From positions 1 through 64,000 of the forward strand of contig JBOHRN010000023.1 of assembly GCA_050732775.1 (NCBI GenBank): a stretch of 64,000 nt of DNA, given 5' to 3'. The notes beneath the pieces were generated by a model, which did no database searches, was not told the DNA's origin, and was given only the letters and a program-made list of their open reading frames with translations. The stretch comes from JBOHRN01 sp050732775 (lineage in GTDB: Bacteria; Gemmatimonadota; Gemmatimonadetes; Longimicrobiales; Longimicrobiaceae). Made by a program: the position numbers and the translations under genes. This document shows, piece by piece, positions 7,906 to 16,431 of the stretch (positions within the stretch are counted from its first letter, which is position 1; every line of letters begins with the position of its first letter).

Positions 7906-10200
7906 ATGAGCCAGAGCCAGCCGAGCGGAACCGAACGAGCCCCCCACCCCCCCTACCTGGCGGCGCTCATCGCCGCGGCCGGGGTGTTTGCCCTCTACGC
8001 CGTGACCCTGGCCCCCACCACCGCGTTCTGGGACACCAGTGAGTACATCGCCACCGCCCACATCCTCGGTATCCCCCACCCTCCCGGCAACCCGCTCTTC
8101 GTGATCCTGGCCAAGGCGTGGGAGGTGCTGCTCTCCTTTACCGGGCTCTCGGTGGCGGTGCGGATAAACCTCTTCTCGGCGGCGATGAGCGCGGGCGCGG
8201 CCGGATTCTGGTTTCTGGTGATCCACCGCGTTTTGCGGACTTTCTCGCCGCGGGAGCCGGTACGCCTCGCCGGGGCGGCGGTGGCGGTGCTGCTGGCGGC
8301 CACCCCGTTCACGGTCTGGAACCAGTCGAACGTCAACGAGAAGGTATACACGGTCTCTCTCTTCACCATCGCGCTCCTCTCCTGGCTCACCTTCCTCTGG
8401 CGCGACCAGGTGGAGGAGCACCGAGGCGCGCCCGGCGGCCGCCGCTGGCACGACGACAACTTGCTGGTGCTGATGGTGTTTATCCTGGCGCTGTCGCTGG
8501 GCAACCATCTGATGGCGTTCCTGGCGGCGCCGGCCATGGCGGCGGTGATCCTGCTGGTCAGGCCGCGAACCTTTCTCAACTGGAAGCTGTACGGCTGGGC
8601 GGCCCTCTTCGCCGTGGCCGGACTCTCGGTCAACCTCTACCTGCCGATCCGGGCCGCCCTCGACCCCATCATCAACGAGGCCGACCCCGCCTGTGGCTCT
8701 CCGCTGGCGGCTATCCTCGCTACCCTGGGCTTGGGCCGGCTGGAACTGCCGGGGGCGTGCGAGACTCTGCACGCCGTGTTGGCCCGCGAGCAGTACGCCA
8801 AACCTCCTCTGATGGAGCGGCAGGCCCCGTTCTGGGCCCAGCTGGCCAACTACTTCCAGTACTTCGACTGGCAGTGGTCCCGTTCGGTGCAGGGAGCCGC
8901 CGGCTACTTCGCGCCGGGCCGCCTCCCCTTTACCCTCCTCTTCCTGGGGTTGGGCGGTTTCGGCGCGCTCGAGCAGTGGCGGCGCGACCGGACCGGCTTC
9001 GCTTACCTGGGCGTCCTCTTCGCCACGGTGTCGGTGGCGCTGGTCTTCTACCTCAACTTCCGCTACGGGTGGGGGCAGGCGCAGGTGATGGGGCTACCTC
9101 TGGAGCGCGACGTCGCCGAGGTGCGCGAGCGCGACTACTTCTTCATAGTGTCGTTCGCACTCTGGGGTCTCTGGTGCGGAGTGGGGCTCACCGCCCTCTG
9201 GCTGCGCTTGGCCAGGGTGCTGGAGAGCCGGGCGGCCCCGCGCCCCGAGCTACGCTCCGCGCCCGTGCTGGCGGTCGCGCTCGTCCCTCTGGTACTCAAC
9301 TGGCCGTACGCCTCCCGGGCGGGTGACTACGCGGCCCGCGACTGGGCGTACAACCTGCTCAACTCGGTGGAGCCGTACGGCGTCGTGTTCACCAACGGAG
9401 ACAACGACACCTTCCCGCTCTGGTACCTCCAGGAGGTGGAGGGGCTGCGGCGCGACGTAACCGTGATCGTCCATTCGTACTTGAACACCCCCTGGTACGC
9501 CGAGCAGATCAAGGGGTTGACCGCGCCCTGCCCCGAACCGGGGGCGTGGGCCGTGGACAAGACCCGCATCCTCTGCCAGCGCGAGTTCGAGTCGGGACGG
9601 GCGCCGGAGGTGTACCGGATGGTGGAGGTCTCGCCCCCGGAGGAGTCCGTCATCCCCCTCTCCCTGGAACAGATCCGCTCGCTCGGGTGGCAGCAGCTGC
9701 CCGGCGACAGCCGTTTCCAGGTGGCCGACCTCTCGGTGACCATACCGGCGGGCACCCTGCTGGCACCGGCCGACCAGTTGATCCTGGCGATCATCTACCA
9801 GGCGTGGGGCGAGCGTCCCATCTACTTCGCCGCCACCACCAATAACCACCGGCGTCTCGGCTTCGGCGGCAACGCCGTGCGGCAAGGGTTGGCGTACAAA
9901 TTAGTGGCCGAGGGAGACGCCGGGGAGTTCCTGGCCATGCCGCAAGAGCTGCCCATCTCGTCCATCTTGGGGGCGTACCTAGACGTGGAGCGGACGCGCA
10001 CGCTGCTGTACGACACCTTTGTCTACCGGGATCTCACCAAGAGCCCCCACTGGGTAGACGCTTCCACGCGCAGCATCCCGAGCTACTACGGCTACGCCCA
10101 CTACGCCCTGACCCAAGCCGAGGAGATGCTGGGAAACGGGGAGCGTGCCGACCGGAGTCTGGCCCGCGCCGAGGAGTGGATGGAGCTGTCAAGTAGGTAG
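7906..10200 (+). CDS. DUF2723 (TMEM260-like) polytopic membrane protein, putative protein O-mannosyltransferase
   Basis: A 764-residue protein with about ten membrane segments in the first ~480 residues and a soluble C-terminal part. The N-terminal signature AFWDTSEYIATAHILGIPHPPGNPLF carries Asp43 and Glu46 in the first extracytoplasmic loop, the place of the catalytic acid in GT-C glycosyltransferases. The C-terminal FTNGDNDTFPLWYLQEVEGLRRDV is typical of DUF2723. The human homologue TMEM260 is a protein O-mannosyltransferase, so transfer of a sugar from a lipid donor to exported proteins is the best guess. The ATG at 7906 is chosen because it directly precedes the conserved N-terminus; the open frame runs further upstream through trpE. 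Its end overlaps the next, convergent gene by 12 bp. Confidence 0.82.
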   Translation: MSQSQPSGTERAPHPPYLAALIAAAGVFALYAVTLAPTTAFWDTSEYIATAHILGIPHPPGNPLFVILAKAWEVLLSFTGLSVAVRINLFSAAMSAGAAGFWFLVIHRVLRTFSPREPVRLAGAAVAVLLAATPFTVWNQSNVNEKVYTVSLFTIALLSWLTFLWRDQVEEHRGAPGGRRWHDDNLLVLMVFILALSLGNHLMAFLAAPAMAAVILLVRPRTFLNWKLYGWAALFAVAGLSVNLYLPIRAALDPIINEADPACGSPLAAILATLGLGRLELPGACETLHAVLAREQYAKPPLMERQAPFWAQLANYFQYFDWQWSRSVQGAAGYFAPGRLPFTLLFLGLGGFGALEQWRRDRTGFAYLGVLFATVSVALVFYLNFRYGWGQAQVMGLPLERDVAEVRERDYFFIVSFALWGLWCGVGLTALWLRLARVLESRAAPRPELRSAPVLAVALVPLVLNWPYASRAGDYAARDWAYNLLNSVEPYGVVFTNGDNDTFPLWYLQEVEGLRRDVTVIVHSYLNTPWYAEQIKGLTAPCPEPGAWAVDKTRILCQREFESGRAPEVYRMVEVSPPEESVIPLSLEQIRSLGWQQLPGDSRFQVADLSVTIPAGTLLAPADQLILAIIYQAWGERPIYFAATTNNHRRLGFGGNAVRQGLAYKLVAEGDAGEFLAMPQELPISSILGAYLDVERTRTLLYDTFVYRDLTKSPHWVDASTRSIPSYYGYAHYALTQAEEMLGNGERADRSLARAEEWMELSSR

Positions 10201-11616
10201 CACCACCCCGGCCCCTTGCTCGAATCTGTCCCTGAAGACGATGGCCGCGCCGGAGTGCGGCCACTCGGACTCAGGCCAGTGCACGAAGAGGCCGGCGCCG
10301 GGAGGTAGGGAGCCCTCTTCGGGGGCGGCGGCCAGCAGGAAGTTTTGCCGATCGGGAAAGTCTGCGCCGAGGTGCGAGTACACCGCCACCGCCGGGAACA
10401 CCTCGCCCAGGGTACGGACCACCGACCAGAGCCGGACGCTCCCCTCCCCCCGCCCCACCCCGATGGCGTTCATGGCCAGGGTACCGCCCGGGGCCAGATG
10501 GCGGCCGAGAAGGGTAAACGCCTCGCTGGTGACCAGCTGGTAAGGGAGCCGCTCGCGGCCGTCGTAGACGTCCAGGAAGATACGCTCGAACTGGCCCAGA
10601 CCCCCGTCCTCGAGCACGGCCCGGCCGTCTCCGTACACGCTGCGGATGGCGTGCTGCTCGCGCAACCCGAAGAACCTCTCGGCGACCCGGGTGACTTGCT
10701 GGTCGCGCTCCACCACCGTGATGCGCGCGAGGGTATCGCGCTCCGAAATCCGGCGCGGCAGGGTGTACGCGCCTCCCCCCAGAAGGAGGTACCGGTCGCC
10801 CGGCTCGGAGACCCCGGCCAGCCACCTCTCGGCCGCGGCGATGTAGGCCAGGGTGGAAGCCCCGCTCCGAACCAGTTCGCCCGACTCCTCCTCACCGTCC
10901 AGGTAAAGCCGCCGCTCCGACTGGCGACTGCCGGGGTGGGAAAGCTCGCTCACCCGCAGCGTGCCGAAGGGGGTGTCGCGCTCGAAGACCGTCCGCTCTG
11001 CTCGCCCGTCCGCGGCGGGAGCGGGAAAGAAGGTGGGCAGGAAGAGGGCGGCGGCGGCGAGCAAGAGGATAAATCCGGGGGAGAGCCGGGGGGCCAACAC
11101 CAGGGCTAATAGCGCCCCCACCCCCGCCCCGGCCAGGGCCGGCACCGCCACCCACCCTACCCCGCCCCAAGCAGACTCCTCGCGCTCCCCCGCTGGGTAC
11201 GGCCCGTGCGCGCCCGCCCGCCACGCCAGCGGCGGTAGCACGGTGGCCACGGCGTACAACGGCGCCGCGAGCAGGATCAGCAGCCCAGAGACGTGCTCGA
11301 GCGGCTCGGCGAGGCGCCAGCCGGCACTCTGCCACGCCACGGCCAACACGGCGCTGGCCCCCACCACGAAACCGGCCGTCCGCCACCTGCTAGGCGGCTC
11401 CGCGTCTTGCCCTTCCTGTCCCCCGCTCCAGACACCCGCGGCGAGCGCGGTGAGGGAGACAAAAGCCACCGCGCAGGTGGCAGCGAGCACGCTCCCGGCG
11501 CCGGGGAGGAGGGCGTTGGCCCCTGAAGCCCCGATCACCCCCACCACTACTCCGCACAGCTCTCCCAGCAGCGCCGTCTGGAGCCGCCAGTCTCGTTCAA
11601 GGCGTGAAGCGTCCAT
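10189..11616 (-). CDS. Membrane protein with a C-terminal spermidine-synthase-like domain
   Basis: A 475-residue protein. Residues ~15-215 hold about seven hydrophobic segments; the rest has a Rossmann-type methyltransferase fold like polyamine aminopropyltransferases (RRLYLDGEEESGELVRSGASTLAYIAAAE, then YLLLGGGAYTLPRRI, VVERDQQV, YGDGRAVLED). The usual GGGDGG is GGGAYT and the catalytic DxxDP region reads DVYDGRERLPYQL, so true spermidine synthesis is doubtful. Such membrane-fused spermidine-synthase-like proteins are widespread and mostly uncharacterised. It overlaps the upstream flavin reductase gene by 20 bp, suggesting co-transcription, and overlaps the convergent DUF2723 gene by 12 bp. 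Confidence 0.75.
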   Translation of the reverse strand: MDASRLERDWRLQTALLGELCGVVVGVIGASGANALLPGAGSVLAATCAVAFVSLTALAAGVWSGGQEGQDAEPPSRWRTAGFVVGASAVLAVAWQSAGWRLAEPLEHVSGLLILLAAPLYAVATVLPPLAWRAGAHGPYPAGEREESAWGGVGWVAVPALAGAGVGALLALVLAPRLSPGFILLLAAAALFLPTFFPAPAADGRAERTVFERDTPFGTLRVSELSHPGSRQSERRLYLDGEEESGELVRSGASTLAYIAAAERWLAGVSEPGDRYLLLGGGAYTLPRRISERDTLARITVVERDQQVTRVAERFFGLREQHAIRSVYGDGRAVLEDGGLGQFERIFLDVYDGRERLPYQLVTSEAFTLLGRHLAPGGTLAMNAIGVGRGEGSVRLWSVVRTLGEVFPAVAVYSHLGADFPDRQNFLLAAAPEEGSLPPGAGLFVHWPESEWPHSGAAIVFRDRFEQGAGVVLPT

Positions 11617-12073
11617 ACCCCCCCCTATAAAAGAGTAGCGGAACCCCCTCTTTTGCGTCTCCGTCCAGGACTTCGCCTATAAAGATGGTGTGGTCTCCGC
11701 CCGGGAGGGTCTCCCGCAGCCGGCAGTCCAGCCACGCCAACCCATCTGCTAGCACCGGAGCGCCACTCCGCCGGGGAGAGTACGCCACCCCCTCGAACCT
11801 CCCCTCCCGGGTGGGCTCAGCGAAGCGGCGGGCCAGCAGTTCACCCCTCTCCTCGGCCAACACGTTCACGGCGAAGTGACCGGCCTGGCGGATACTGTCG
11901 TGGGGAGAGGCCACCCGCTCCACGCACGCCAGCACCAGAGTCGGCTCCAGCGAGACCGAACAGACCGCGTTGGCGGTGAGCCCGCGCGGCTCGCCCCGCT
12001 CGTCGCTGGCGGTGATGATGGTGACGCCGGTGGCGAAGTGCCCTACTATGCGGCGGAATTCGTTCGGGTCCAT
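11597..12073 (-). CDS. Flavin reductase-like (FMN-binding split-barrel) protein
   Basis: A 158-residue protein covering the whole flavin-reductase domain: FATGVTIITASDERGEPRGLTANAVCSVSLEPTLVLACV, then SPHDSIRQAGHFAVNVLAE and a C-terminal DHTIFIGEVLD followed by LLFYRGGYGRF. Family members reduce FMN or FAD with NAD(P)H, often to feed a partner monooxygenase, or bind flavin for other redox work. No monooxygenase gene is near. It is first in a two-gene unit with the spermidine-synthase-like gene (20-bp overlap). The ATG at 12073 has only a weak purine-rich site (AAAGCGAAAC). Confidence 0.88.
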   Translation of the reverse strand: MDPNEFRRIVGHFATGVTIITASDERGEPRGLTANAVCSVSLEPTLVLACVERVASPHDSIRQAGHFAVNVLAEERGELLARRFAEPTREGRFEGVAYSPRRSGAPVLADGLAWLDCRLRETLPGGDHTIFIGEVLDGDAKEGVPLLFYRGGYGRFTP

Positions 12074-12201
12074 GTTTCGCTTTGGCGTGCTGAGCTAGGC
12101 GCTCACCGCTACTATCTGCTCACGATCCGTACCGCCACACCGGCTGGCCGGTTATTTGCGCCGTGGCGGAGCGGGGTCGGACCGCTCCCTCAATTGACCG
12201 C

Positions 12202-13179
12202 ATGAAAGCGCGACACTCTTTTGCGACCGTACTGGTGGCGGTGATTGTAGCCGCCGCGCCGGGTTGCGACAACGTTGACCTGGGCCGCGCCGACGTCCAG
12301 ATCGTCTACCCGCCCCCGGCCGGGGGTAGCGACGGGGCCGGGTCCGGCCGCGGCAGGCAAGGGCTCCCCTCCGGGAGCGTACTCTTTCACGTGGTGCGGG
12401 AGGAGGGGGGACGCAACCGGCTGATTCCGATTGCCGAAGTGCTGGCTGGCGAGCTCCGGGAGCTGCGCCGCCCGGGGGAGGTGTCTCCCCAGGCGTACCA
12501 GCAGCGGTTCCGGGAAACGGTGCTGGAACCGGGCTCGCAGTTTGCCCTCTTCGCGGCGGGGTCGAGGGTGGGGACTTTGCAGGTAAACGGGCACGGCCCC
12601 GCCACCCGCTGCGGAGTGCCCACCGCCACCGGCACGGTCAACACCGTGGCCGCGGCCGCGGACGAGCTCGAACTGCTCGCTTTCCGGGAGGGGTTGGCCC
12701 CCGAGCTACGGGGCGACTACTCGCCGCCCGAGATCGGCGGGCGCATACGCACCTACACCGCGATCGTGGCCGAGCGCCTCATCCTCCAGCACGGGCTGCC
12801 CAGGCCGCGGAGCTGGGCAGGGGCCCAGCGCGACCTCCAGGCCGTGGAGCTGGACGGGGGCGGCAGCGCCGAGATGGCGGCCACCTACCTTTCAGGCGAC
12901 CAGTTGGCCCCGGGGGCGGGCGACGAGCGGGGGTACAGCGTCTTTTACCTGGCTTCGTACGACTCGCGCGCCGGTTATACCCCCTTCTACTCCGAGGTCC
13001 ACAGCTACGCCGAGGAGGGGAAGGCCGCGCCCCGCATGGTAGACCACCTCGACATCTTCGGGGACGACCGCGAGGGGGTAATCTTGCAGCTCTACGGAGA
13101 GGAAGGGTCGTGGTACGGTGCGGTGGCGCCCGGCGAGGGGGGGAGGTGGAGCCGTATTTGGGAGGGGGGGAGGTGCTAG
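12202..13179 (+). CDS. Lipoprotein of unknown function
   Basis: A 325-residue protein with a lipoprotein signal (MKARHSF, hydrophobic core, APGC; Cys17). After a glycine- and proline-rich linker (PPPAGGSDGAGSGRG) it has a globular region with regularly spaced aromatic residues (YSVFYLASYDSRAGYTPFYSEVHSY) and acidic stretches near the end. I recognise no family. It stands alone, with convergent neighbours sharing its stop codon. The ATG lacks a ribosome-binding site; a 7-bp stem-loop (GGAGCGG / CCGCTCC, 12168-12188) ends 13 bp before it and could affect translation. The longer frame from 12163 would remove the signal peptide from the N-terminus. Confidence 0.7.
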   Translation: MKARHSFATVLVAVIVAAAPGCDNVDLGRADVQIVYPPPAGGSDGAGSGRGRQGLPSGSVLFHVVREEGGRNRLIPIAEVLAGELRELRRPGEVSPQAYQQRFRETVLEPGSQFALFAAGSRVGTLQVNGHGPATRCGVPTATGTVNTVAAAADELELLAFREGLAPELRGDYSPPEIGGRIRTYTAIVAERLILQHGLPRPRSWAGAQRDLQAVELDGGGSAEMAATYLSGDQLAPGAGDERGYSVFYLASYDSRAGYTPFYSEVHSYAEEGKAAPRMVDHLDIFGDDREGVILQLYGEEGSWYGAVAPGEGGRWSRIWEGGRC

Positions 13180-13751
13180 GCCACCCTCACCACCTCCTTT
13201 TCAGTAACGATGAGGTCGAGGGGGACGTCCCAAGGATCGGAGGGCACCCGCTCCACCTCCTGATCGGCGAAGAAGAGCCCGCAGCGCACGCCTCGCCACG
13301 CCTCCCCGGCGAGCAGCCGGTCGTAAAAGCCGCCTCCGCGCCCCAACCGGCGGCCCAGCCGGTCCCACGCCAGCCCCGGCACCACCGCCAGATCCACCTC
13401 GTCTGGCCCCACCTCGAGGCACCCCCCGTCCGGTTCCCGGATACCGAAGCGCCCAGCGGGGAGTGTCGCCCCGTCGTCGACCCGATGGAGGGTGAGCCGG
13501 CTCTCCTCCAGCCGGCAGCGTGGATATAGCACCCGCTTGCCCGTCTCGAGCGCCGTCCGGGCCAGGGGGTCCGTCGCCACTTCGCCGGGAAGGTCGGCGT
13601 AGAGGAGAACGCTCTCTGCCGCGCGCCACCCGGGTAGCCCCAGGAGCCGCCGCTGGGCGGCTTCGGCCGCGGCCCGGCGGAGACCTTCGGGCGGCTCCGC
13701 CAGCAGACGCCTCATCTTTGTCCGGAGCGCCTCTTTCTCGTGGTTGCTCAC
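13176..13751 (-). CDS. 5-formyltetrahydrofolate cyclo-ligase
   Basis: A 191-residue protein of normal family length. It converts 5-formyl-THF to 5,10-methenyl-THF with ATP, returning a storage folate to one-carbon metabolism. The diagnostic C-terminal motif is VVPGLAWDRLGRRLGRGGGFYDR, with the basic N-terminal KEALRTKMRRLL helix and VLLYADLPGEVAT following. It starts at GTG 13751. Its stop codon (TAG) shares the 4-bp palindrome CTAG with the stop of the convergent lipoprotein gene, so there is no intergenic terminator. Confidence 0.92.
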   Translation of the reverse strand: MSNHEKEALRTKMRRLLAEPPEGLRRAAAEAAQRRLLGLPGWRAAESVLLYADLPGEVATDPLARTALETGKRVLYPRCRLEESRLTLHRVDDGATLPAGRFGIREPDGGCLEVGPDEVDLAVVPGLAWDRLGRRLGRGGGFYDRLLAGEAWRGVRCGLFFADQEVERVPSDPWDVPLDLIVTEKEVVRVA

Positions 13752-13774
13752 CCTGACCGGTACCCGGCCCCTTG

Positions 13775-15232
13775 ATGCTTGATCCTGACCATGACCCCGG
13801 CGCCGGACAGCTCGGAGACATGCCGCCGGAGGAGCTCCGCGAGCACGGCCACGCCGTGATCGAATGGATCGCGCGCTACCTCACGGAGGTCGAGAATTAC
13901 CCCGTGCTGGCAACCGTGCGGCCGGGAGAGGTAGCGTCCCGGCTGCCGGCCTCGGCGCCCGAGGAGGGAGAGGCTATGGAGAGCATCCTAGGCGACTTGG
14001 ACCAGCTCCTCATCCCCGGCACTACCCACTGGAACCACCCCGGTTTCTTCGGCTACTTCGCGATCACCGGCTCCGGGCCGGGTATCCTGGCCGAGGCCAT
14101 CTCCGCCGCCCTCAACCTAAACGCCATGATCTGGCGCACGGGACCCGCGGCCACCGAGCTCGAAGAGCGCACGCTCGACTGGCTGCGCCAGCTGATGGGT
14201 CTCCCGGCGGAGTTTCGTGGCACCATCCAGGACACCGCCTCGGTCTCTACCCTCACCGCCCTGCTCGCCGCCCGGCACAAGGCCCTACCCGGCTTGCGGG
14301 AAGTGGGGATGGCGGCGCGGCCGGTCCGCCCGCTGCGGATTTACTGCTCCGAGGAGGCCCACTCGGCCACGGAGCGGGCCGCCATCATAATGGGGATCGG
14401 GCTCCAAGGGGTGCGCAAGATTGCCACCAACGACCGGCTGGAGATGGATACCGGGGCGCTGGAACGAGCCGTGGAGGAGGATCTGATGGCCAAGGTGCGG
14501 CCGCTAGCCGTGGTGGCCACGGTGGGCACCACCGCGACCACGGCGGTGGACCCCATCGGCCAGATTTCGCGGCTGTGCGCCCGGCGCCAGCTCTGGCTGC
14601 ACCTGGACGCGGCGTACGGCGGAGCGGCGGCGCTTCTGCCGGAGATGCGCTGGATTTTGGCGGGCTCCGAGCGAGCCGACTCACTGGTGGTAAACCCCCA
14701 CAAGTGGCTGTTTACGCCGGTGGACTGTTCGGCTCTCTTCTTCCGGGAGCCGGAGGCGGCGCGAGGGGCCCTCTCCCTGGTGCCCGCTATCCTGCGCACG
14801 CCCGAGCGCGAAGTGGCCACCGACCTGATGGACTACGGCCCCGCCCTGGGCCGCCGCTTCCGGGCCCTCAAGCTGTGGATGGTGCTGCGCTACTTTGGGG
14901 CCGAGGGGGTGCGCCGCCGGCTCCGCAAGCAGATCGAGCTGGCGCGGGAGTTCGAGGCGTGGGTGCGGGACGAGCCGGGGTGGGAAGTGGTGATCCCCGG
15001 CCAGTTCAGCGTGGCCGTCTTCCGCTACCGGCCGGCCGGTGCGCGGGGTGAGACGGTGAACCTGCTGAACCGAAAGATCGCCGACAGCGTGAACGGCTCG
15101 GGCGAGGCCTTCATCTCACATACGCCGGTAAAGGGGGAGACCTCGCTGCGGGTGGCGGTAGGCAACCTGAAGACAGAGCGGCGGCACCTGGAGCGGGCGT
15201 GGGAGCTGCTCCGGGAGGCCGCGCGGGGGTAG
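13775..15232 (+). CDS. PLP-dependent aromatic amino acid decarboxylase family protein
   Basis: A 485-residue group II decarboxylase. HLDAAYGGAA (Asp278 pairs with the PLP ring nitrogen) and VVNPHKWLF (Lys310 forms the Schiff base) are intact, as are the N-terminal TTHWNHPGFFGYFAITGSGPGI and DTASVSTLTALLAAR. Sequence style is closest to aromatic-L-amino-acid (tryptophan/DOPA/phenylalanine) decarboxylases rather than glutamate decarboxylases, but the substrate cannot be fixed. ATG 13775 is taken as start; a TTG one codon upstream is possible. It is divergent from the 5-formyl-THF cyclo-ligase gene, only 23 bp away, and almost abuts the convergent trmJ. Confidence 0.9.
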   Translation: MLDPDHDPGAGQLGDMPPEELREHGHAVIEWIARYLTEVENYPVLATVRPGEVASRLPASAPEEGEAMESILGDLDQLLIPGTTHWNHPGFFGYFAITGSGPGILAEAISAALNLNAMIWRTGPAATELEERTLDWLRQLMGLPAEFRGTIQDTASVSTLTALLAARHKALPGLREVGMAARPVRPLRIYCSEEAHSATERAAIIMGIGLQGVRKIATNDRLEMDTGALERAVEEDLMAKVRPLAVVATVGTTATTAVDPIGQISRLCARRQLWLHLDAAYGGAAALLPEMRWILAGSERADSLVVNPHKWLFTPVDCSALFFREPEAARGALSLVPAILRTPEREVATDLMDYGPALGRRFRALKLWMVLRYFGAEGVRRRLRKQIELAREFEAWVRDEPGWEVVIPGQFSVAVFRYRPAGARGETVNLLNRKIADSVNGSGEAFISHTPVKGETSLRVAVGNLKTERRHLERAWELLREAARG

Positions 15233-15238
15233 CCGCCC

Positions 15239-15997
15239 TCAACTTTTCCTCAAGCGGACGGCGTGCTTCTTGACCTCGATGGCGATGGCGCGCGCGAGGG
15301 CGGCCTCGCGCCGGTCCAGACCAGACCGGTACCCCACCTCGCGCAGAGTACGCATCACGCTGGCGGCCGTGCGCTGGCTTTTGAAGAAGTCGATCTCCCG
15401 GAGGGTGTCTTCCGCCTCGCGGAAGAGCTCCTCGTACTCCCCAGCGGTGGCGGGCGGCGCGTCCCGCCGGGGTGGTTTTACCGGCTGGGCTTCACCCTCC
15501 GAAGCCAGCCACAGCTCGTAAGCCATCACCAGGGCGGCCTGGGCCAGGTTCAGGGAAGGGTGGACGGGGCTGGTAGGGACGATCACCAGCCGGTGGCAGC
15601 GGTCCAACGCCTGGTTGGTGAGCCCGCGGTCTTCCCTGCCGAGCAGTACCGCCACCGGCGCTGCCCCCCCGGCCCGCTCCAATAGCTCGGGAGCGATCTC
15701 CCGGGGCCGGCCCAATGAACGCTTGGCCCGGCGGGCGCGGGCCGTCATCCCCACCACCCACGAACAGTCCGCGAGAGCGTCGGAGAGGTCGTCGAACAGC
15801 TGGGCCGACTCCACGATTTCGCGGGTACCGTGGGCGATCCCCTCGATGCGCCAGGGGTCCCACGACGCCGGGGATACTAGCCGCAGCCGCGAGAGCCCGA
15901 AGTTCTTCATGGCCCGCACCGTCCCGGCTAGGTTTACCTGGTCTTGGGTCTCGGCTAGGACGAAAACGATCCCGTCCCGGGGAGAGCTCTGCTTCAG
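15239..15997 (-). CDS. trmJ: TrmJ-like tRNA (Cm32/Um32) 2'-O-methyltransferase, probable CTG start
   Basis: A SPOUT-class (TrmH family) RNA methyltransferase of ~252 residues. Motifs: GIVFVLAETQDQVNLAGTVRAMKNFGLSRLRLV at the N-terminus, VAVLLGREDRGLTNQALDRC (motif 2) and VPTSPVHPSLNLAQAALVMAYEL (motif 3, the knot that binds SAM). The C-terminal helix-rich tail matches TrmJ, which methylates position 32 of tRNAs. No ATG, GTG or TTG lies near the conserved N-terminus. The upstream gene's TGA stop overlaps a CTG at 15997 as CTGA, the same geometry as ATGA coupling, so I place the start there. An ATG at 16144 would add 49 residues that only read the upstream gene in another frame. Confidence 0.85.
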   Translation of the reverse strand: MKQSSPRDGIVFVLAETQDQVNLAGTVRAMKNFGLSRLRLVSPASWDPWRIEGIAHGTREIVESAQLFDDLSDALADCSWVVGMTARARRAKRSLGRPREIAPELLERAGGAAPVAVLLGREDRGLTNQALDRCHRLVIVPTSPVHPSLNLAQAALVMAYELWLASEGEAQPVKPPRRDAPPATAGEYEELFREAEDTLREIDFFKSQRTAASVMRTLREVGYRSGLDRREAALARAIAIEVKKHAVRLRKS

Positions 15998-16431
15998 GGG
16001 TATGAGGGGTGACGCTCTCTTCTCGTTGGCTGCTGTTCCGGCTCGCTGGCGGCGCGGGCCGAGAGCCGGCCGAGTAGCACGCGGGCAGCCCGCACGTCGT
16101 GGCCCACGTCGATCAGTAGCAGGGTGAGATCCCCGGCTCCCCACAGGATGGCGGCCAGCACGGTGCCGCGGATGACCTCGGCCAGCAGGGGGAGGATGGC
16201 TCCGGCCCCCTCCAGGGCAAGCCCGGCCACCACCTCGGCGGTAAGGGCGACAATCACCACCATGGCGGCCACCTTGAAGAGCCGGGCAACGTACTGGAGG
16301 GCGATGTACGGTTCGGTGTCCTCTGACCGTATGGCAGCCGGATCGTCGCCCCCGGCCCGCTCGTTCCCCTCAGCCACGTCCTCCGGCTGCCGAACTCTAC
16401 CGGGCTCTTCGCTGCGCTGGTCGTGTTCCAT
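15994..16431 (-). CDS. Small membrane protein of unknown function
   Basis: A 145-residue protein with an acidic, charged N-terminus (MEHDQRSEEPGRVRQPEDV) and about three hydrophobic segments (KVAAMVVIVALTAEVVAGLAL, ILPLLAEVIRGTVLAAILW and GDLTLLLIDVGHDV), then a basic Q/R-rich tail. It resembles the many short bacterial membrane proteins whose job is unknown. It overlaps trmJ at CTGA and lies 78 bp downstream of the L,D-transpeptidase gene, so the three may be one transcript. The ATG at 16431 is preferred over one at 16476. Confidence 0.6.
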   Translation of the reverse strand: MEHDQRSEEPGRVRQPEDVAEGNERAGGDDPAAIRSEDTEPYIALQYVARLFKVAAMVVIVALTAEVVAGLALEGAGAILPLLAEVIRGTVLAAILWGAGDLTLLLIDVGHDVRAARVLLGRLSARAASEPEQQPTRRERHPSYP

